A model generated the notes under the pieces. That model did not search any database. It saw only the letters and a list, made by a program, of their open reading frames with translations, and was not told the DNA's origin. 64,000 bases of DNA. It comes from CAVTUU01 sp045804965 (lineage in GTDB: Bacteria; Chloroflexota; Chloroflexia; Thermomicrobiales; UBA6265). The position numbers and the translations under genes were made by a program. The first letter of the stretch is position 1. Each line of letters begins with the position of its first letter. The stretch spans positions 186,001-250,000 of the forward strand of contig JBJMMD010000016.1 in NCBI GenBank assembly GCA_045804965.1, given 5' to 3'. Shown here piece by piece: positions 9,030 through 17,295 of this stretch.

Positions 9030-10592
9030 CTACGTGTGCACGTAAACGGGGGTGCCGATCGTTGCCCAGTTCCAAAAATACTCGGAATCGTCAAGCAGCA
9101 GGTTCAAGCATCCATGGCTACCGGGACGTCCGATCGTCTCCGGCGTGCGCCACCACGCGAAGTGGATTGCATGCCCACGGTTCGTGAAGTACTGAGTAAA
9201 GAGCACGTCCTCGAGCTTGTAGAAATGCTCGGCGCCAATCGCGCCGCTGGTCATCGTTTCGTTCGGGACACGAGAAAGGATCTGGTAGAAACCGGGCGGC
9301 GTCTCGTAGCCGGCCATGCCGGTCGTCGTCGGCACCGTGCGCACTGCCGTTCTGCCGTTGTACGCGGTCATCAGCTGCTGCGTGAGATGGACGTCAATCC
9401 ATTTGCCTGACGCCGGGGCGTCGGCAGGGACAGGCGTGGGGCTGACGGGGGCATTGCGGCCAACATTCCGGGAATAGATATATTTACCTTCCTTCGTCTT
9501 CGCCCATTCGTCGGCGCCTTCGAAAACTTCCTCCCCCCGTACCCAGGCGACGATCGTGACATTCTCGCCATACTCCAGTACATCGACGATGTCCGATTTC
9601 GTCGTCGGCTGTGCGCGGAGGTTCGTCTCGCCGAGCGCGGCGCCTTGCCAAACGGCAGGGTTCCAGTCTGCCAGCGACCGCGCCGGGAGCGGGGGCGGCT
9701 CTTTGATATAGTCCGACGAGACCCAGCCTGAATAGCCGTCCGCATAACCGGGAATCCAATCACCCTTCGCGTCGCGGACAGCGATGAATTCCGCATTGTC
9801 CGGCAACAATGTCTGAATATCCGAATTGAGGTTCGGTCCGTTTCGCAAGCGAAGACCGTCGGTCGCCTTCACCAGCGTCGTTTTACCGCCGCTCGGCGGC
9901 GCCGGCCAGAAGGCTTGGTTGTTCGTAAAGCTGCCGGCGTCTTCGGCATGTTTGCGACCGAGCGGGCGAAGCGTGATCGCGCCATCACGTTCTTCGAGCA
10001 CGACCCGCTCAAAGGCTTGCACGGTCGCCCCGTCCGCGTTGAACGGTTCGGAAAGCGGCAACCCGAAGATCGGCAAATCGCCTTTCTGTTCCCAGAAGGT
10101 GCGGAGCCGACCCGAGATCGTGTGACCCGATTCCGGGAAAAGGCGGCAAGAGCCCGAGCCTGAACAGCTATTCACGCGCTTCCGCGCCGAGGCGGGCGCC
10201 GTTTCCTGAATCCGTTTCTCGGACAAATGCTGTCCTTGCACCTCCCAGGGCGCTCCGAGGGTGGGATCGTAAACGAGGGTGGCGCCTTCAAAGGTTTGCA
10301 GAATGGCGCCGGCATTGTCGTCAAAGCGTTCTTCGGAGAGGGGCAGGCCGAGACCATTTTCACTGCCTGCTTGTTGCCATTTGCTGAGGAACGGCTCCTT
10401 CAGGTTATGGCCGGTCTTGGCGAAATAACGGCCCGTGCCGATTGGCACCGTGGGTTCAATCGCCTGCTGCGCTGAGATATGACCGACTACGGAGCGCGGT
10501 AGGAAGAGCGCCCCGGCGGCGACGCCTGCGGCGCGCAGCATCTCCCGGCGCCGCAGGCGATGGCTGAGTACCTGTGTTGCATCGATGGTCAT
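9030..10592 (-). CDS. Tat-exported L,D-transpeptidase with two repeat modules and two SH3b domains
   Basis: 520 aa from ATG 10592; AGGAGG just upstream fixes this start although the frame opens at 10715. A twin-arginine leader (RLRRREMLRAAGVAAGALFLP) directs export. Then come two modules of the type seen in the 167-1309 paralogue (GHNLKEPF..W....GLGLPLSEE and GHTISGRLRTFW..GLPLSE, each with Q.FE and LG ends), with a cysteine pair CSGSGSC before the second. Two bacterial SH3-like segments follow (DGLRLRNGPNLNSDIQTLL... and TNLRAQPTTKSDIVDVLEYG...), which in other cell-wall enzymes bind peptidoglycan. The YkuD domain ends with RPGSHGCLNLLL, nucleophile Cys495, exactly 25 residues from the end as in the paralogue. 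Predicted to remodel or crosslink the wall. Confidence 0.92.
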   Translation of the reverse strand: MTIDATQVLSHRLRRREMLRAAGVAAGALFLPRSVVGHISAQQAIEPTVPIGTGRYFAKTGHNLKEPFLSKWQQAGSENGLGLPLSEERFDDNAGAILQTFEGATLVYDPTLGAPWEVQGQHLSEKRIQETAPASARKRVNSCSGSGSCRLFPESGHTISGRLRTFWEQKGDLPIFGLPLSEPFNADGATVQAFERVVLEERDGAITLRPLGRKHAEDAGSFTNNQAFWPAPPSGGKTTLVKATDGLRLRNGPNLNSDIQTLLPDNAEFIAVRDAKGDWIPGYADGYSGWVSSDYIKEPPPLPARSLADWNPAVWQGAALGETNLRAQPTTKSDIVDVLEYGENVTIVAWVRGEEVFEGADEWAKTKEGKYIYSRNVGRNAPVSPTPVPADAPASGKWIDVHLTQQLMTAYNGRTAVRTVPTTTGMAGYETPPGFYQILSRVPNETMTSGAIGAEHFYKLEDVLFTQYFTNRGHAIHFAWWRTPETIGRPGSHGCLNLLLDDSEYFWNWATIGTPVYVHT

Positions 10593-10875
10593 ATGTCCTC
10601 CTGCTCGCCCCTGCCCGAACCTGATGTCATCGGCAGTCAAAAACAAGCAGTTCAACCTGCCCTGTCGCGCGAAAAGGGCAACCATGCTCGCTACTTGTTT
10701 GAACGAGAAACACACCGCGAGGGTTTCGCCAGATTCGACTCTTCATCTCCGGCGAGTCGCCGAGACCATTCTGGTATACGTGCGCGACTGGGCGCCCGGT
10801 TCGCTTGCGCGTTCTCGGGTAGACTTGTTCACGCAACCACCACCTCATCCGTTCGTTTTGGGAAGGGGCGAAATC

Positions 10876-11262
10876 GTGGGAGGGGTGATCGGCGGGCAAC
10901 GCACCGCCCGGCGCATCGTACATGCCGATTTGCCGGTCGTACCGAGTCCGAGCGGCTTGCCTTCACAGCATATCGTTTCACACGCCGTGGGATCGCAGGC
11001 CATCTTTGTCGGCCAACAATGGCTCGCGCCGGGCGAGCGCGTTCTCTTGCACTCGCATCCTGTCGAGGAAGCGCTCACGTTTCTTGCAGGTACCGGCGAA
11101 GCCATCCTCGGTGAAGATATTGTCCAGATCGGTGGTGGGACAAGCCTCTTCATCCCGTCGGGCGTCGTTCACGGCTTCACGAATACGGGCGATGATACGC
11201 TCCATGTCTTGATTGTCTTCCAAGGACCACGGTTCGCCGAAACGACTGTCACCGAGCGCTAA
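10876..11262 (+). CDS. Small cupin-domain protein
   Basis: 128 aa from GTG 10876, chosen because AAGGGG stands 7 nt before it. The frame is open from 10585, but that part overlaps the start of the divergent transpeptidase and has poor protein character. The single cupin barrel shows both metal-binding motifs: GERVLLHSHPVEEALTFLAGTGEAIL (motif 1, G(X)5HXH(X)3-4E(X)6G) and PSGVVHGFTNTGDDTLHVL (motif 2, with its His). It is a typical small cytoplasmic metal-binding cupin; the substrate cannot be deduced. It precedes asparaginase by 64 bp on the same strand and may be co-transcribed with it. Confidence 0.85.
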   Translation: MGGVIGGQRTARRIVHADLPVVPSPSGLPSQHIVSHAVGSQAIFVGQQWLAPGERVLLHSHPVEEALTFLAGTGEAILGEDIVQIGGGTSLFIPSGVVHGFTNTGDDTLHVLIVFQGPRFAETTVTER

Positions 11263-11326
11263 CGTCTCGGTAGACCGAACGTTTCAGTCGGACGCGTTCG
11301 TTCGATGAGTTAGGGAGTCATCCAGC

Positions 11327-12355
11327 GTGTCGACAGTGTTGGCCGAAGCGACCCGCGGAGGCGCGGTCGAAAGCGTGCACAACGGAGTCGTTGTCGTCGT
11401 GGACGTTCGCGGCAAGGTCATCGCCCATGCTGGCGATCCTGAGCTGTTTGCCTACTTTCGCTCGTCGGCCAAGCCGTTTCAGGCCATCCCCGTCGTCGAG
11501 AGTGGCGCCGCCGATCGCTTCGGTTTCACGCCTGCCGAGTTAGCACTCTGCTGCGCTTCACACAACGCGGAGCTCCGGCACCAGGAGCAGGTCGCGGTAA
11601 TGCTGGCCAAGCTCGGACTTACCGAGGCTGCGCTTCAATGTGGGGCGCCGCTCCCCAGTGACGACGACGAGATGGGCAAGGTGCTCGCCGGCATTCGGCC
11701 GAGTTCTCCTCTACAATGCGATTGCTCTGGAAAGCACACCGGCATGCTCGCCTCGTCGCTGCACCTTGGCTATCCAGTCGACACCTACCTCGAGCCTTCG
11801 CATCCTCTCCAAACACTCATTAAAGGCATCCTCGCCGAAGTGTGTCGTGTTCGTCCCGATGCCATCGTCATGGCGACCGATGGTTGCAGTCTGCCTACTT
11901 TCGGCGCCTCGATTCGCGCCTTCGCCACGGCGTATGCCACTCTTGCCGCCCCAGAGCAGGCACCGGCTGGCGCAGGACGTGAGCACGCAAACGCCCTCAA
12001 CCGGCTCCGCAGCGCGATGATCGCCTATCCCGAAAATGTCGCGGGCGAGGGAGAATTCGTGACTGATCTGATGTCGCTGTCGGGTGGCGCGATCGCGGCG
12101 AAAAGTGGTGCGGAAGGGCTGCTCTGTATGGCGATCCCGAGTTCCTGCCTCGGGATCGCCATTCGAGTCGCGGACGGATCGTTCCGCGCGCATCCAGTGA
12201 TCGCGCTTTCCGTGCTGGAACAGCTCAATCTCGTTGGCACGTCAGTGATCGCGGCAATGCAAGAACGGCATAACCCGGAGCTCCGTAATCACAACGGCCG
12301 TATCGTCGGTGCGTTGCGACCAGCGTTTCAGCTCTCGGCCGCGGTCGCTGCATAA
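11327..12355 (+). CDS. L-asparaginase II family protein
   Basis: 342 aa from GTG 11327, with GGGAG about 9 nt upstream. It matches the asparaginase II family (distinct from AnsA/B): opening LAEATRGGAVESVHNGVVVVVD, then FRSSAKPFQAIPVVESGAAD, LALCCASHNAELRHQEQV, QCDCSGKHTGMLA, and ATDGCSLPTFGASIRAFATAYA. Length is normal for the family. Members hydrolyse asparagine to aspartate and ammonia; specificity is inferred from family only. A strong two-way terminator at 12373-12412 ends the transcript against the convergent peptidase gene. Confidence 0.93.
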   Translation: MSTVLAEATRGGAVESVHNGVVVVVDVRGKVIAHAGDPELFAYFRSSAKPFQAIPVVESGAADRFGFTPAELALCCASHNAELRHQEQVAVMLAKLGLTEAALQCGAPLPSDDDEMGKVLAGIRPSSPLQCDCSGKHTGMLASSLHLGYPVDTYLEPSHPLQTLIKGILAEVCRVRPDAIVMATDGCSLPTFGASIRAFATAYATLAAPEQAPAGAGREHANALNRLRSAMIAYPENVAGEGEFVTDLMSLSGGAIAAKSGAEGLLCMAIPSSCLGIAIRVADGSFRAHPVIALSVLEQLNLVGTSVIAAMQERHNPELRNHNGRIVGALRPAFQLSAAVAA

Positions 12356-12372
12356 CACCGGCGAGTTCGGGC

Positions 12373-12412
12373 ACAGATAAACAGGGCGACTCACGCCGCC
12401 CTGTTTATCTGT
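12373..12412. terminator. Strong bidirectional terminator
   Basis: The 16-bp arms ACAGATAAACAGGGCG (12373-12388) and CGCCCTGTTTATCTGT (12397-12412) pair perfectly around an 8-nt loop. The stem is GC-rich at the loop and AT-rich at the base on both strands. It separates convergent genes ending at 12355 and 12439. Confidence 0.85.
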
Positions 12413-12438
12413 TTGCTTGAAGTCGGATTGATGAGGCG

Positions 12439-13143
12439 CTACCGACGCCGACCGCCGCCAGAGACCAGGCTGACCCAGTAGAGCAGCGAGAGAATCGAGG
12501 CGACCAAACCGGCGATGTACGTCCAAGCTGCGGCGTCGAGCACAGACGATACGCCCTTGCTTTCCGCTCCGCCCGCGACGCCTCCATCGACAAGGCCGAC
12601 GCTCACGAGCGCGGCTTTGGCTCGCTTCGACGCGTCAAACTCGACCGGCAACGTGATGAACGCGAAAACCGTTGTCAACGCGAACAGCGCGACTCCGGCC
12701 CAGGCGAGCTCGGTCACGCCGATCAAGAGGCCAAGAATCAAGACGATAAAGCCGAAGCGCGAGCCGATACTGACGGCCGGAACGATTGCGGTTCGCAGTT
12801 GCAGCGCCGTGTACCGTTCCTTGTGTTGGATCGCGTGGCCGGCCTCGTGGGCGGCGACGCCCATTGCCGCGACCGACTTCACGCCATAGATGCCCTGCGA
12901 CAGCCGCAAAATTCGCGTTCGGGGATCGTAGTGATCGCTCAGCTCGCCGGGAATCGCTTCAATCGCAACATCCCGCAACCCGGAGCTGTCAAGCACGGCT
13001 CGCGCCGCTTGAGCGCCAGTGACCCCAGCCGTGTTCGGCACCCGGCTGTATTTCTGGTAGGCATTCTTCACTTTGGACTGCGCCCACAGTGAGAACACGA
13101 GACCCGGAATCATGAAGACGAAATACAATGGATCAAATATCAA
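12439..13143 (-). CDS. Zinc-dependent membrane peptidase (YugP-like)
   Basis: 234 aa if started at TTG 13143, which has GGAG 8 nt upstream; the frame extends to 13182 but the family begins at FDPLYFVFMIPGLV. It has an N-terminal membrane segment, an HEXXH zinc motif in VAAHEAGHAIQH, two further hydrophobic segments (GFIVLILGLLIGVTELAWAGVALFALTT) and a last one at LVASILSLLYWVSLV. The order and length match the YugP family of predicted neutral zinc metallopeptidases. Typical family segments seen here are RVPNTAGVTGAQAARAVLDSSGL and LRLSQGIYGVKSVAAMGVAAHEAGHA (both in part). Substrate unknown; location is the cytoplasmic membrane. Confidence 0.92.
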   Translation of the reverse strand: MIFDPLYFVFMIPGLVFSLWAQSKVKNAYQKYSRVPNTAGVTGAQAARAVLDSSGLRDVAIEAIPGELSDHYDPRTRILRLSQGIYGVKSVAAMGVAAHEAGHAIQHKERYTALQLRTAIVPAVSIGSRFGFIVLILGLLIGVTELAWAGVALFALTTVFAFITLPVEFDASKRAKAALVSVGLVDGGVAGGAESKGVSSVLDAAAWTYIAGLVASILSLLYWVSLVSGGGRRR

Positions 13144-13367
13144 CGTCGGTTCTCCGTTCGTTCCCCTTCCGGCGACCACCACCCATCGAGTTCAGAAAGG
13201 TCTCGTAGCGGGTCAACCGGCAACGATGTCGATTTGATCATCGTTCCGATTAGTTTACGACAATCGTGCAACCGAGGATGCTTTCAAGGCGATGTCATCG
13301 GCCCACTCGCGGTACAGTTGACGCGCCCGGCCTGCACCATAGACTAGGTTCTTCGGGGAGAGGATGC

Positions 13368-14456
13368 TTGAAACCTGAAGCTGCAATTGTTCCAACGGCG
13401 CTATGGACGCCAGATGATATCGCCCAACATGACCTGGACAGCCTGCTCAATCCAGAGCTCGATGCCGCCCTCACCGACCTAGATGGCAACGCTCCGATGC
13501 TCGCGGGCATGGCCCGCTATCACTTGGGACTCGTCGACGCAGCTTTTCAAGACGCGCTAGTCGGCCCGGCGCTGCGCGGCAAGCGAGTCCGCCCAAGCAT
13601 CGCGATGTTGAGTTGTGCGGCGGCCGGCGGCAGCCCAGCAAAAGCCGCGCCGCTTGCCGCCGCAATCGAGCTTCTGCACAACTTCACACTCATTCACGAC
13701 GATATTCAGGACGAGAGCCCGAGCCGCCGTCATCGCCCAACCGTCTGGAAACTCTGGGGAATCGGTCAAGCGATCAATGCCGGCGACGCCCTGTTTGGTG
13801 CTGCCCAGCTAGCACTCTTGCGCGCACACGAGCGGAACCTTGCCGCCGATGTCGTACTCAAACTCGGAGAGTCGTTCAACCGCGTGACCATCGAAATCGT
13901 CAAAGGTCAAGTGCTCGATCTCGGCTTTGAGGGCCGAGATGACGTGCGCGCCAGCGACTACCTGCAGATGATCGAGGGGAAGACATCGGCGATCGTGCGC
14001 TTTGCGGCTTGGGGTGGCGCGGTTGTCGCCGGTGCCAGCGATGCCGTGGCAAACCGGTTCGCCGCATTCGGTCTCGCGCTCGGTCTCGGATTCCAAATCC
14101 GCGACGATCTGCTTGGCATCTGGGGAGCGGCAGCGGCGACCGGCAAGGCCGAAGCAGACGACATCAGACGACGCAAGCAAAGTTTGCCGATCGTGCTGTT
14201 GCGCGAACGCGTCAGCCCCGCGGACAGGAAGACGCTCCACCGACTCTACGAACAGCCGGAAATCTCCGAAGCCGGGATACCAACAGTCCTAGAACTTTTG
14301 GACCACTACGAGGTTCGCGAGGCGGTCGAGCAGTACATCGGCACCTATCACGACGCCGCCGAACGACATCTGGCAGAAGCGGCCGGAAGCGGTCAAAATC
14401 CTGCCCGTGATGCACTCCTCGGGCTGATCGAAGCTCTTTCTACCAGAACAACCTAG
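13368..14456 (+). CDS. Polyprenyl (isoprenyl) diphosphate synthase
   Basis: 362 aa from TTG 13368, with GGGGAG 7 nt upstream; the frame is open from 13266. It is an all-helical prenyl synthase: LRGKRVRPSIAML (IPP binding), the first Asp-rich motif FTLIHDDIQDESPSRR (DDXXD), GDALFGAAQLALL, and the second motif FQIRDDLLGIWG followed by KQSLPIVLL. The second motif reads DDXXG instead of DDXXD, as in many high-GC Gram-positive and Chloroflexi homologues. It condenses IPP with allylic diphosphates for carotenoids, quinones or lipid carriers; chain length cannot be set from motifs alone. No other isoprenoid gene is nearby. Confidence 0.93.
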   Translation: MKPEAAIVPTALWTPDDIAQHDLDSLLNPELDAALTDLDGNAPMLAGMARYHLGLVDAAFQDALVGPALRGKRVRPSIAMLSCAAAGGSPAKAAPLAAAIELLHNFTLIHDDIQDESPSRRHRPTVWKLWGIGQAINAGDALFGAAQLALLRAHERNLAADVVLKLGESFNRVTIEIVKGQVLDLGFEGRDDVRASDYLQMIEGKTSAIVRFAAWGGAVVAGASDAVANRFAAFGLALGLGFQIRDDLLGIWGAAAATGKAEADDIRRRKQSLPIVLLRERVSPADRKTLHRLYEQPEISEAGIPTVLELLDHYEVREAVEQYIGTYHDAAERHLAEAAGSGQNPARDALLGLIEALSTRTT

Positions 14457-14758
14457 CACGCGGCGAAGTCGTGTTCCAAGCAGTCACTGTTCGTTCAGGA
14501 CATCGGTACTGATCGCCCATGACTGATTGGCCATAGACTTCGACCGCCAATGACGTAGCCTTATAGTCCTAAGGGGTACGGGAAAATATGAGGTTGATGA
14601 GCGGTACCGGTGGCACATCCTTCGGCCGAAACCCCAACCAAACGCTCCCGCTCCTCGGTGCTGCGAGGCGACTTGCCTGACCAAGTAGCTCAGATATTCG
14701 GGTTGTTCTCGTTCGAGGTTTCGCCCGCAGCGTCAGATCCCGCCCGGAGGAGGCAGAG
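14457..14758. other. Intergenic leader before the 14759-17295 gene run
   Basis: About 300 bp without a gene. It ends in a very strong ribosome site (GGAGGAGG, about 14745-14753). A tRNA-like stretch (AGTAGCTCAGAT followed by GTTCGAGG) is too short to fold as a tRNA. I saw no clear promoter or terminator. Confidence 0.45.
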
Positions 14759-15049
14759 ATGGTTCCAACTGTTGTCTCCAGATATATTCGATGCAACTTT
14801 TCGGTGTATAAGCAGCGAGTGCGTCTATGGCAAGCCGCGCTCATGCGGCGCGCAATCGCGCTTGATCAAAAGCTCGGCGATATTGAGCAGGCGATTCATG
14901 GCGCCTGGGCCAACTGCTTCGTCATATGGCCTCCATCCCAACAACCGGTTCCCAGTCCAATCACCGTGGACATGTCGATCGAAGAACGAGAACGGCTCGA
15001 TCTCGCGAGCCGCTATGCAGCGGCCATGACCAGAGGACACTGGCGTTGA
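14759..15049 (+). CDS. Small hypothetical protein, first of a coupled pair
   Basis: 96 aa. ATG 14759 follows GGAGGAGG at 5-nt spacing, one of the best ribosome sites in the window. The product is basic, with helical stretches (RVRLWQAALMRRAIALDQKLGDIEQAIHGAWANCFV) and a C-terminal helix (SIEERERLDLASRYAAAMTRG). No signal peptide or membrane helix. I do not recognise the family. Its stop (15047-15049) overlaps the TTG start of the next gene, so the two are probably translated together. The helical composition suggests a small protein-protein adaptor, but this is a guess. Confidence 0.7.
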   Translation: MVPTVVSRYIRCNFSVYKQRVRLWQAALMRRAIALDQKLGDIEQAIHGAWANCFVIWPPSQQPVPSPITVDMSIEERERLDLASRYAAAMTRGHWR

Positions 15050-15351
15050 GTCAGCATGTGAAGACCGGGGTGCGCCCGACCTATCAGGAGATCCTGAGGT
15101 CGGTCGGCGCGTGGCTCGATATGCGTGGGTACCAAGAAATTCGAATCATCGAGGGACCTGAGGGCCTCGCGGTCGAAGGATTTCCGGCGGTGGAAGGCAA
15201 CGCGCCTGAGCGCTTGCTGATCGCCAACGATCAGATCGGGCGATTCTGCGACGCTTCGCGGCTCAATCGCGATGCGCCGCCGCCGTTGAGTCCGGAACCC
15301 TCAGGCCCGCATCTCACGCTCGTTCTTGGCGGCCTGGCGGGCGTTGAATAA
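15046..15351 (+). CDS. Small hypothetical protein, second of a coupled pair
   Basis: 101 aa from TTG 15046, which overlaps the previous stop as TTGA and has GAGGA 8 nt upstream. The core alternates helix and strand: RPTYQEILRSVGAWLDMRGYQEIRIIEGPEGLAVEG, then APERLLIANDQIGRFCDASR and a Pro-rich end with SGPHLTLVLGGL. GTG 15058 is a possible later start. I know no family for it. Its size and fold pattern would suit a small nucleotide- or protein-binding domain. It precedes the PRTase-like gene by 136 bp on the same strand. Confidence 0.7.
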   Translation: MSQHVKTGVRPTYQEILRSVGAWLDMRGYQEIRIIEGPEGLAVEGFPAVEGNAPERLLIANDQIGRFCDASRLNRDAPPPLSPEPSGPHLTLVLGGLAGVE

Positions 15352-15487
15352 GGCAAGTGGGCCGCGGCTTCAGCACACGTATCAGCCCCGCGATCTTGAA
15401 AATCATCGTGCTATGCTAAGCCCCGCCATCCAGGAACGAGGGCAACGGGGCTTGAGTTCTTGGCATGGTTACGAGACGAGTATCGCA

Positions 15488-16066
15488 ATGGGGATGATCG
15501 ACCCGACCATCATGGCGCAAATCCGTCGCGACGGTCTGCTTCACGAAGGTCACTTCTCGTTTCGATCGGGGCGGCATACGGGCGCGCTCCTCGATCGCGA
15601 TCGGTTGCTCGCCGATCCCGGCTTCGCCAGCCACATGGGCTATGTGATCGCCAAGCGCTTCTTCACCGAGAAGATCGAGACGGTCGCCTCGCCCTCGATT
15701 TGGGGCGCCGGGCTCGCCCAATGGGTCGGCTATTTCCTCGATCCCCGTGCCAAAATCGTCTACTCCACTCCGCGAAATGGCGAACCGACCATTGCCGCGG
15801 AATTGGAGAACCTCGTGCACGACCGGAGGGTCCTGCTCATCGACAATCTGATCGTGAGCGGCGACACGATGACCCGGTTCATCGAAAACATGGAGCACCG
15901 CGGTGCGACCGTGGTCGGCCTGGCCACGCTTTGGAATGTGGCCGATGCTGAAATCGCCGGCCACCCTGCGTTCGGCTTGCTGAACTCGGTCTATGAAGCT
16001 TACCCCGCGGTCGATTGTCCGTATTGCCAGAACGGCGCCCCCGCTGCCAGCGAGGTGTCCTACTAG
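15488..16066 (+). CDS. Orotate-phosphoribosyltransferase-like protein with altered PRPP loop
   Basis: 192 aa from ATG 15488; the frame is open from 15326 and the ribosome site is weak, so the start rests on where similarity begins (MIDPTIMAQIRRDGLLHEGHF). The type I PRTase fold is clear: HFSFRSGRHTGALLDRD, an inner region SPSIWGAGLAQWVGYFL, the TPRNGEP loop, and the PRPP-loop strand VLLIDNLIVSGDTMTRF. The normal pair of acidic residues is Asp119-Asn120 here, so one acid is missing. The end carries Cys177-X2-Cys180 (DCPYCQNG), also seen at the end of some OPRTs. It may be a real orotate PRTase, a variant for another base, or a regulatory homologue. No other pyrimidine gene is adjacent; pyrG is 9 kb away. 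Confidence 0.85.
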   Translation: MGMIDPTIMAQIRRDGLLHEGHFSFRSGRHTGALLDRDRLLADPGFASHMGYVIAKRFFTEKIETVASPSIWGAGLAQWVGYFLDPRAKIVYSTPRNGEPTIAAELENLVHDRRVLLIDNLIVSGDTMTRFIENMEHRGATVVGLATLWNVADAEIAGHPAFGLLNSVYEAYPAVDCPYCQNGAPAASEVSY

Positions 16067-16130
16067 AGTCCTCCGGTTCACGGCGTCCGCACTGGCAAAC
16101 GGGGGCTGTTGGCGCAGTTTGTGCGTAGGT

Positions 16131-16574
16131 ATGAGCATGTTTACTTCGACGATGGGCGCTGATGCCCACACCACCGGATCCGTCTCAAGCGAGCACAATC
16201 AGGAACCGCGCCGGTCGATCTTGATCATTGAGCGCAATCCGAAATCGCTTAAAGAAATCAGCGAACGATGCGCCGAAGCAGGCTACGACGTCCGCATTGT
16301 CGGCGACGGACTCCTGGCAATGAACGAACTGCGCCGGTCGCTGCCAGATGCAGTCATTGCCAACGTCGAGAGCCCGCGCATTTCGGGGATCGAGCTTGCC
16401 GAAGAGTTGCGAGACTGGGGTCTACCGGTCATCTTGACCAGCGAATCCGACGATCCTCCCGTCCCCTCCGGAGTCGGGGTCTTGCATCAGCCGTACGAGA
16501 CCGACGAGCTCATCCAGATCATCGAGCAGACAATGGCCGCCGCTGGACCGGCCCACCGTGTCATTTCGTCGTAG
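16131..16574 (+). CDS. Degenerate receiver-domain (pseudo-response-regulator) protein
   Basis: 147 aa if started at ATG 16131; ATG 16137 or 16152 are alternatives and no good ribosome site decides. After a short disordered N-terminus the CheY-like fold is readable: SILIIERNPKSLKEISERC (strand 1, helix 1), VRIVGDGLLAMNEL, DAVIANVESPRISGIELAEEL, PVILTSESDD and HQPYETDELIQIIEQ. Key residues are changed: the acidic pair after strand 1 is Glu34-Arg35, the phospho-acceptor Asp is Asn78, and the conserved Lys is Gln120. Thr103 is kept. Such domains cannot be phosphorylated in the usual way and often act as protein-binding modules. There is no output domain. Its 3' end overlaps recX by 17 bp, implying coupled translation. 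Confidence 0.85.
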   Translation: MSMFTSTMGADAHTTGSVSSEHNQEPRRSILIIERNPKSLKEISERCAEAGYDVRIVGDGLLAMNELRRSLPDAVIANVESPRISGIELAEELRDWGLPVILTSESDDPPVPSGVGVLHQPYETDELIQIIEQTMAAAGPAHRVISS

Positions 16575-17295
16575 CGGACGTCGCTCGGTTAAACAACGAA
16601 GTCCGCGCGAGGAACCTCGTCCGTCGCGCACGGCGCCATCTTCCGGCACGATCACGAAAATCGCCGCTCAGGAACACAACCCCAATCGGGTCAGTGTCTT
16701 TCTGGATGGCGAATTCGCGTTTGGCATCGGCCTCGATGCCGCGGCCTCGCAACAACTGGATGTTGGGCAAGAACTCCCAAGTGAGCGCGTTAAGGAGATC
16801 AAAATTGCCGATGAAATTGGGCGGGCCACCGAGTCAGCGCTCGGACTCCTGGCGGCGCGACCGCGTTCGGTTCGTGAGATTCGTGATCGTCTGCGAAGAA
16901 AGGGCTACGAACCGGCGACCATCGATCGCGCAATTGAGAAACTTGAAGGCTGGAATTACGTCGACGATACGGAGTTCGCACGGTACTGGGTTGAGAATCG
17001 CAGCGCGCATAAACCGCGCGGGCACCGTCTCCTCGAACAAGAGCTCCGCCAAAAGGGCGTCGATCGCGAGCTCGTCAAGAAAGTGATTTCGGCGGCCGAA
17101 ATCGACGAAGCAGCCGCTGCCCTCGATCTCGCGCGCGCGAAATTTCCCTCATACAAAAACGAAGACCCGCAGGTCGCGCGACGCAAACTTATCGGCTTCT
17201 TGCAGCGCCGGGGATTCGATTACGACGTGATCAAACCCGCGCTCGATCAACTCTTCGGCGAAATTGATGACGAGCTTGAACCAGATCTCATGTAA
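16558..17295 (+). CDS. recX: Recombination regulator RecX
   Basis: 245 aa from GTG 16558. After a basic N-terminal extension of about 30 residues come the RecX three-helix repeats: ALGLLAARPRSVREIRDRLRRKGY, IDRAIEKLEGWNYVDDTEFARYWVENR, KPRGHRLLEQELRQKGVDRELVKKVI and the last repeat with VARRKLIGFLQRRGFDYDVIKPAL. A beta segment (KIAAQEHNPNRVSVFLDGEF) precedes them, as in longer RecX proteins. RecX binds RecA filaments and limits or reshapes RecA activity. recA is not next to it here. Its start lies inside the preceding receiver-like gene, and its stop overlaps the convergent gene by 8 bp. Confidence 0.94.
   Translation: MSFRRSGRRSVKQRSPREEPRPSRTAPSSGTITKIAAQEHNPNRVSVFLDGEFAFGIGLDAAASQQLDVGQELPSERVKEIKIADEIGRATESALGLLAARPRSVREIRDRLRRKGYEPATIDRAIEKLEGWNYVDDTEFARYWVENRSAHKPRGHRLLEQELRQKGVDRELVKKVISAAEIDEAAAALDLARAKFPSYKNEDPQVARRKLIGFLQRRGFDYDVIKPALDQLFGEIDDELEPDLM

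Noticed and set aside
14680..14740. tRNA-like words AGTAGCTCAGAT and GTTCGAGG
   Set aside because: They are only about 20-25 nt apart and no acceptor or anticodon arm can form.
15416..16198. 260-codon minus-strand ORF
   Set aside because: It is antisense to the PRTase-like gene and has no family-like motif; a GC-rich shadow.
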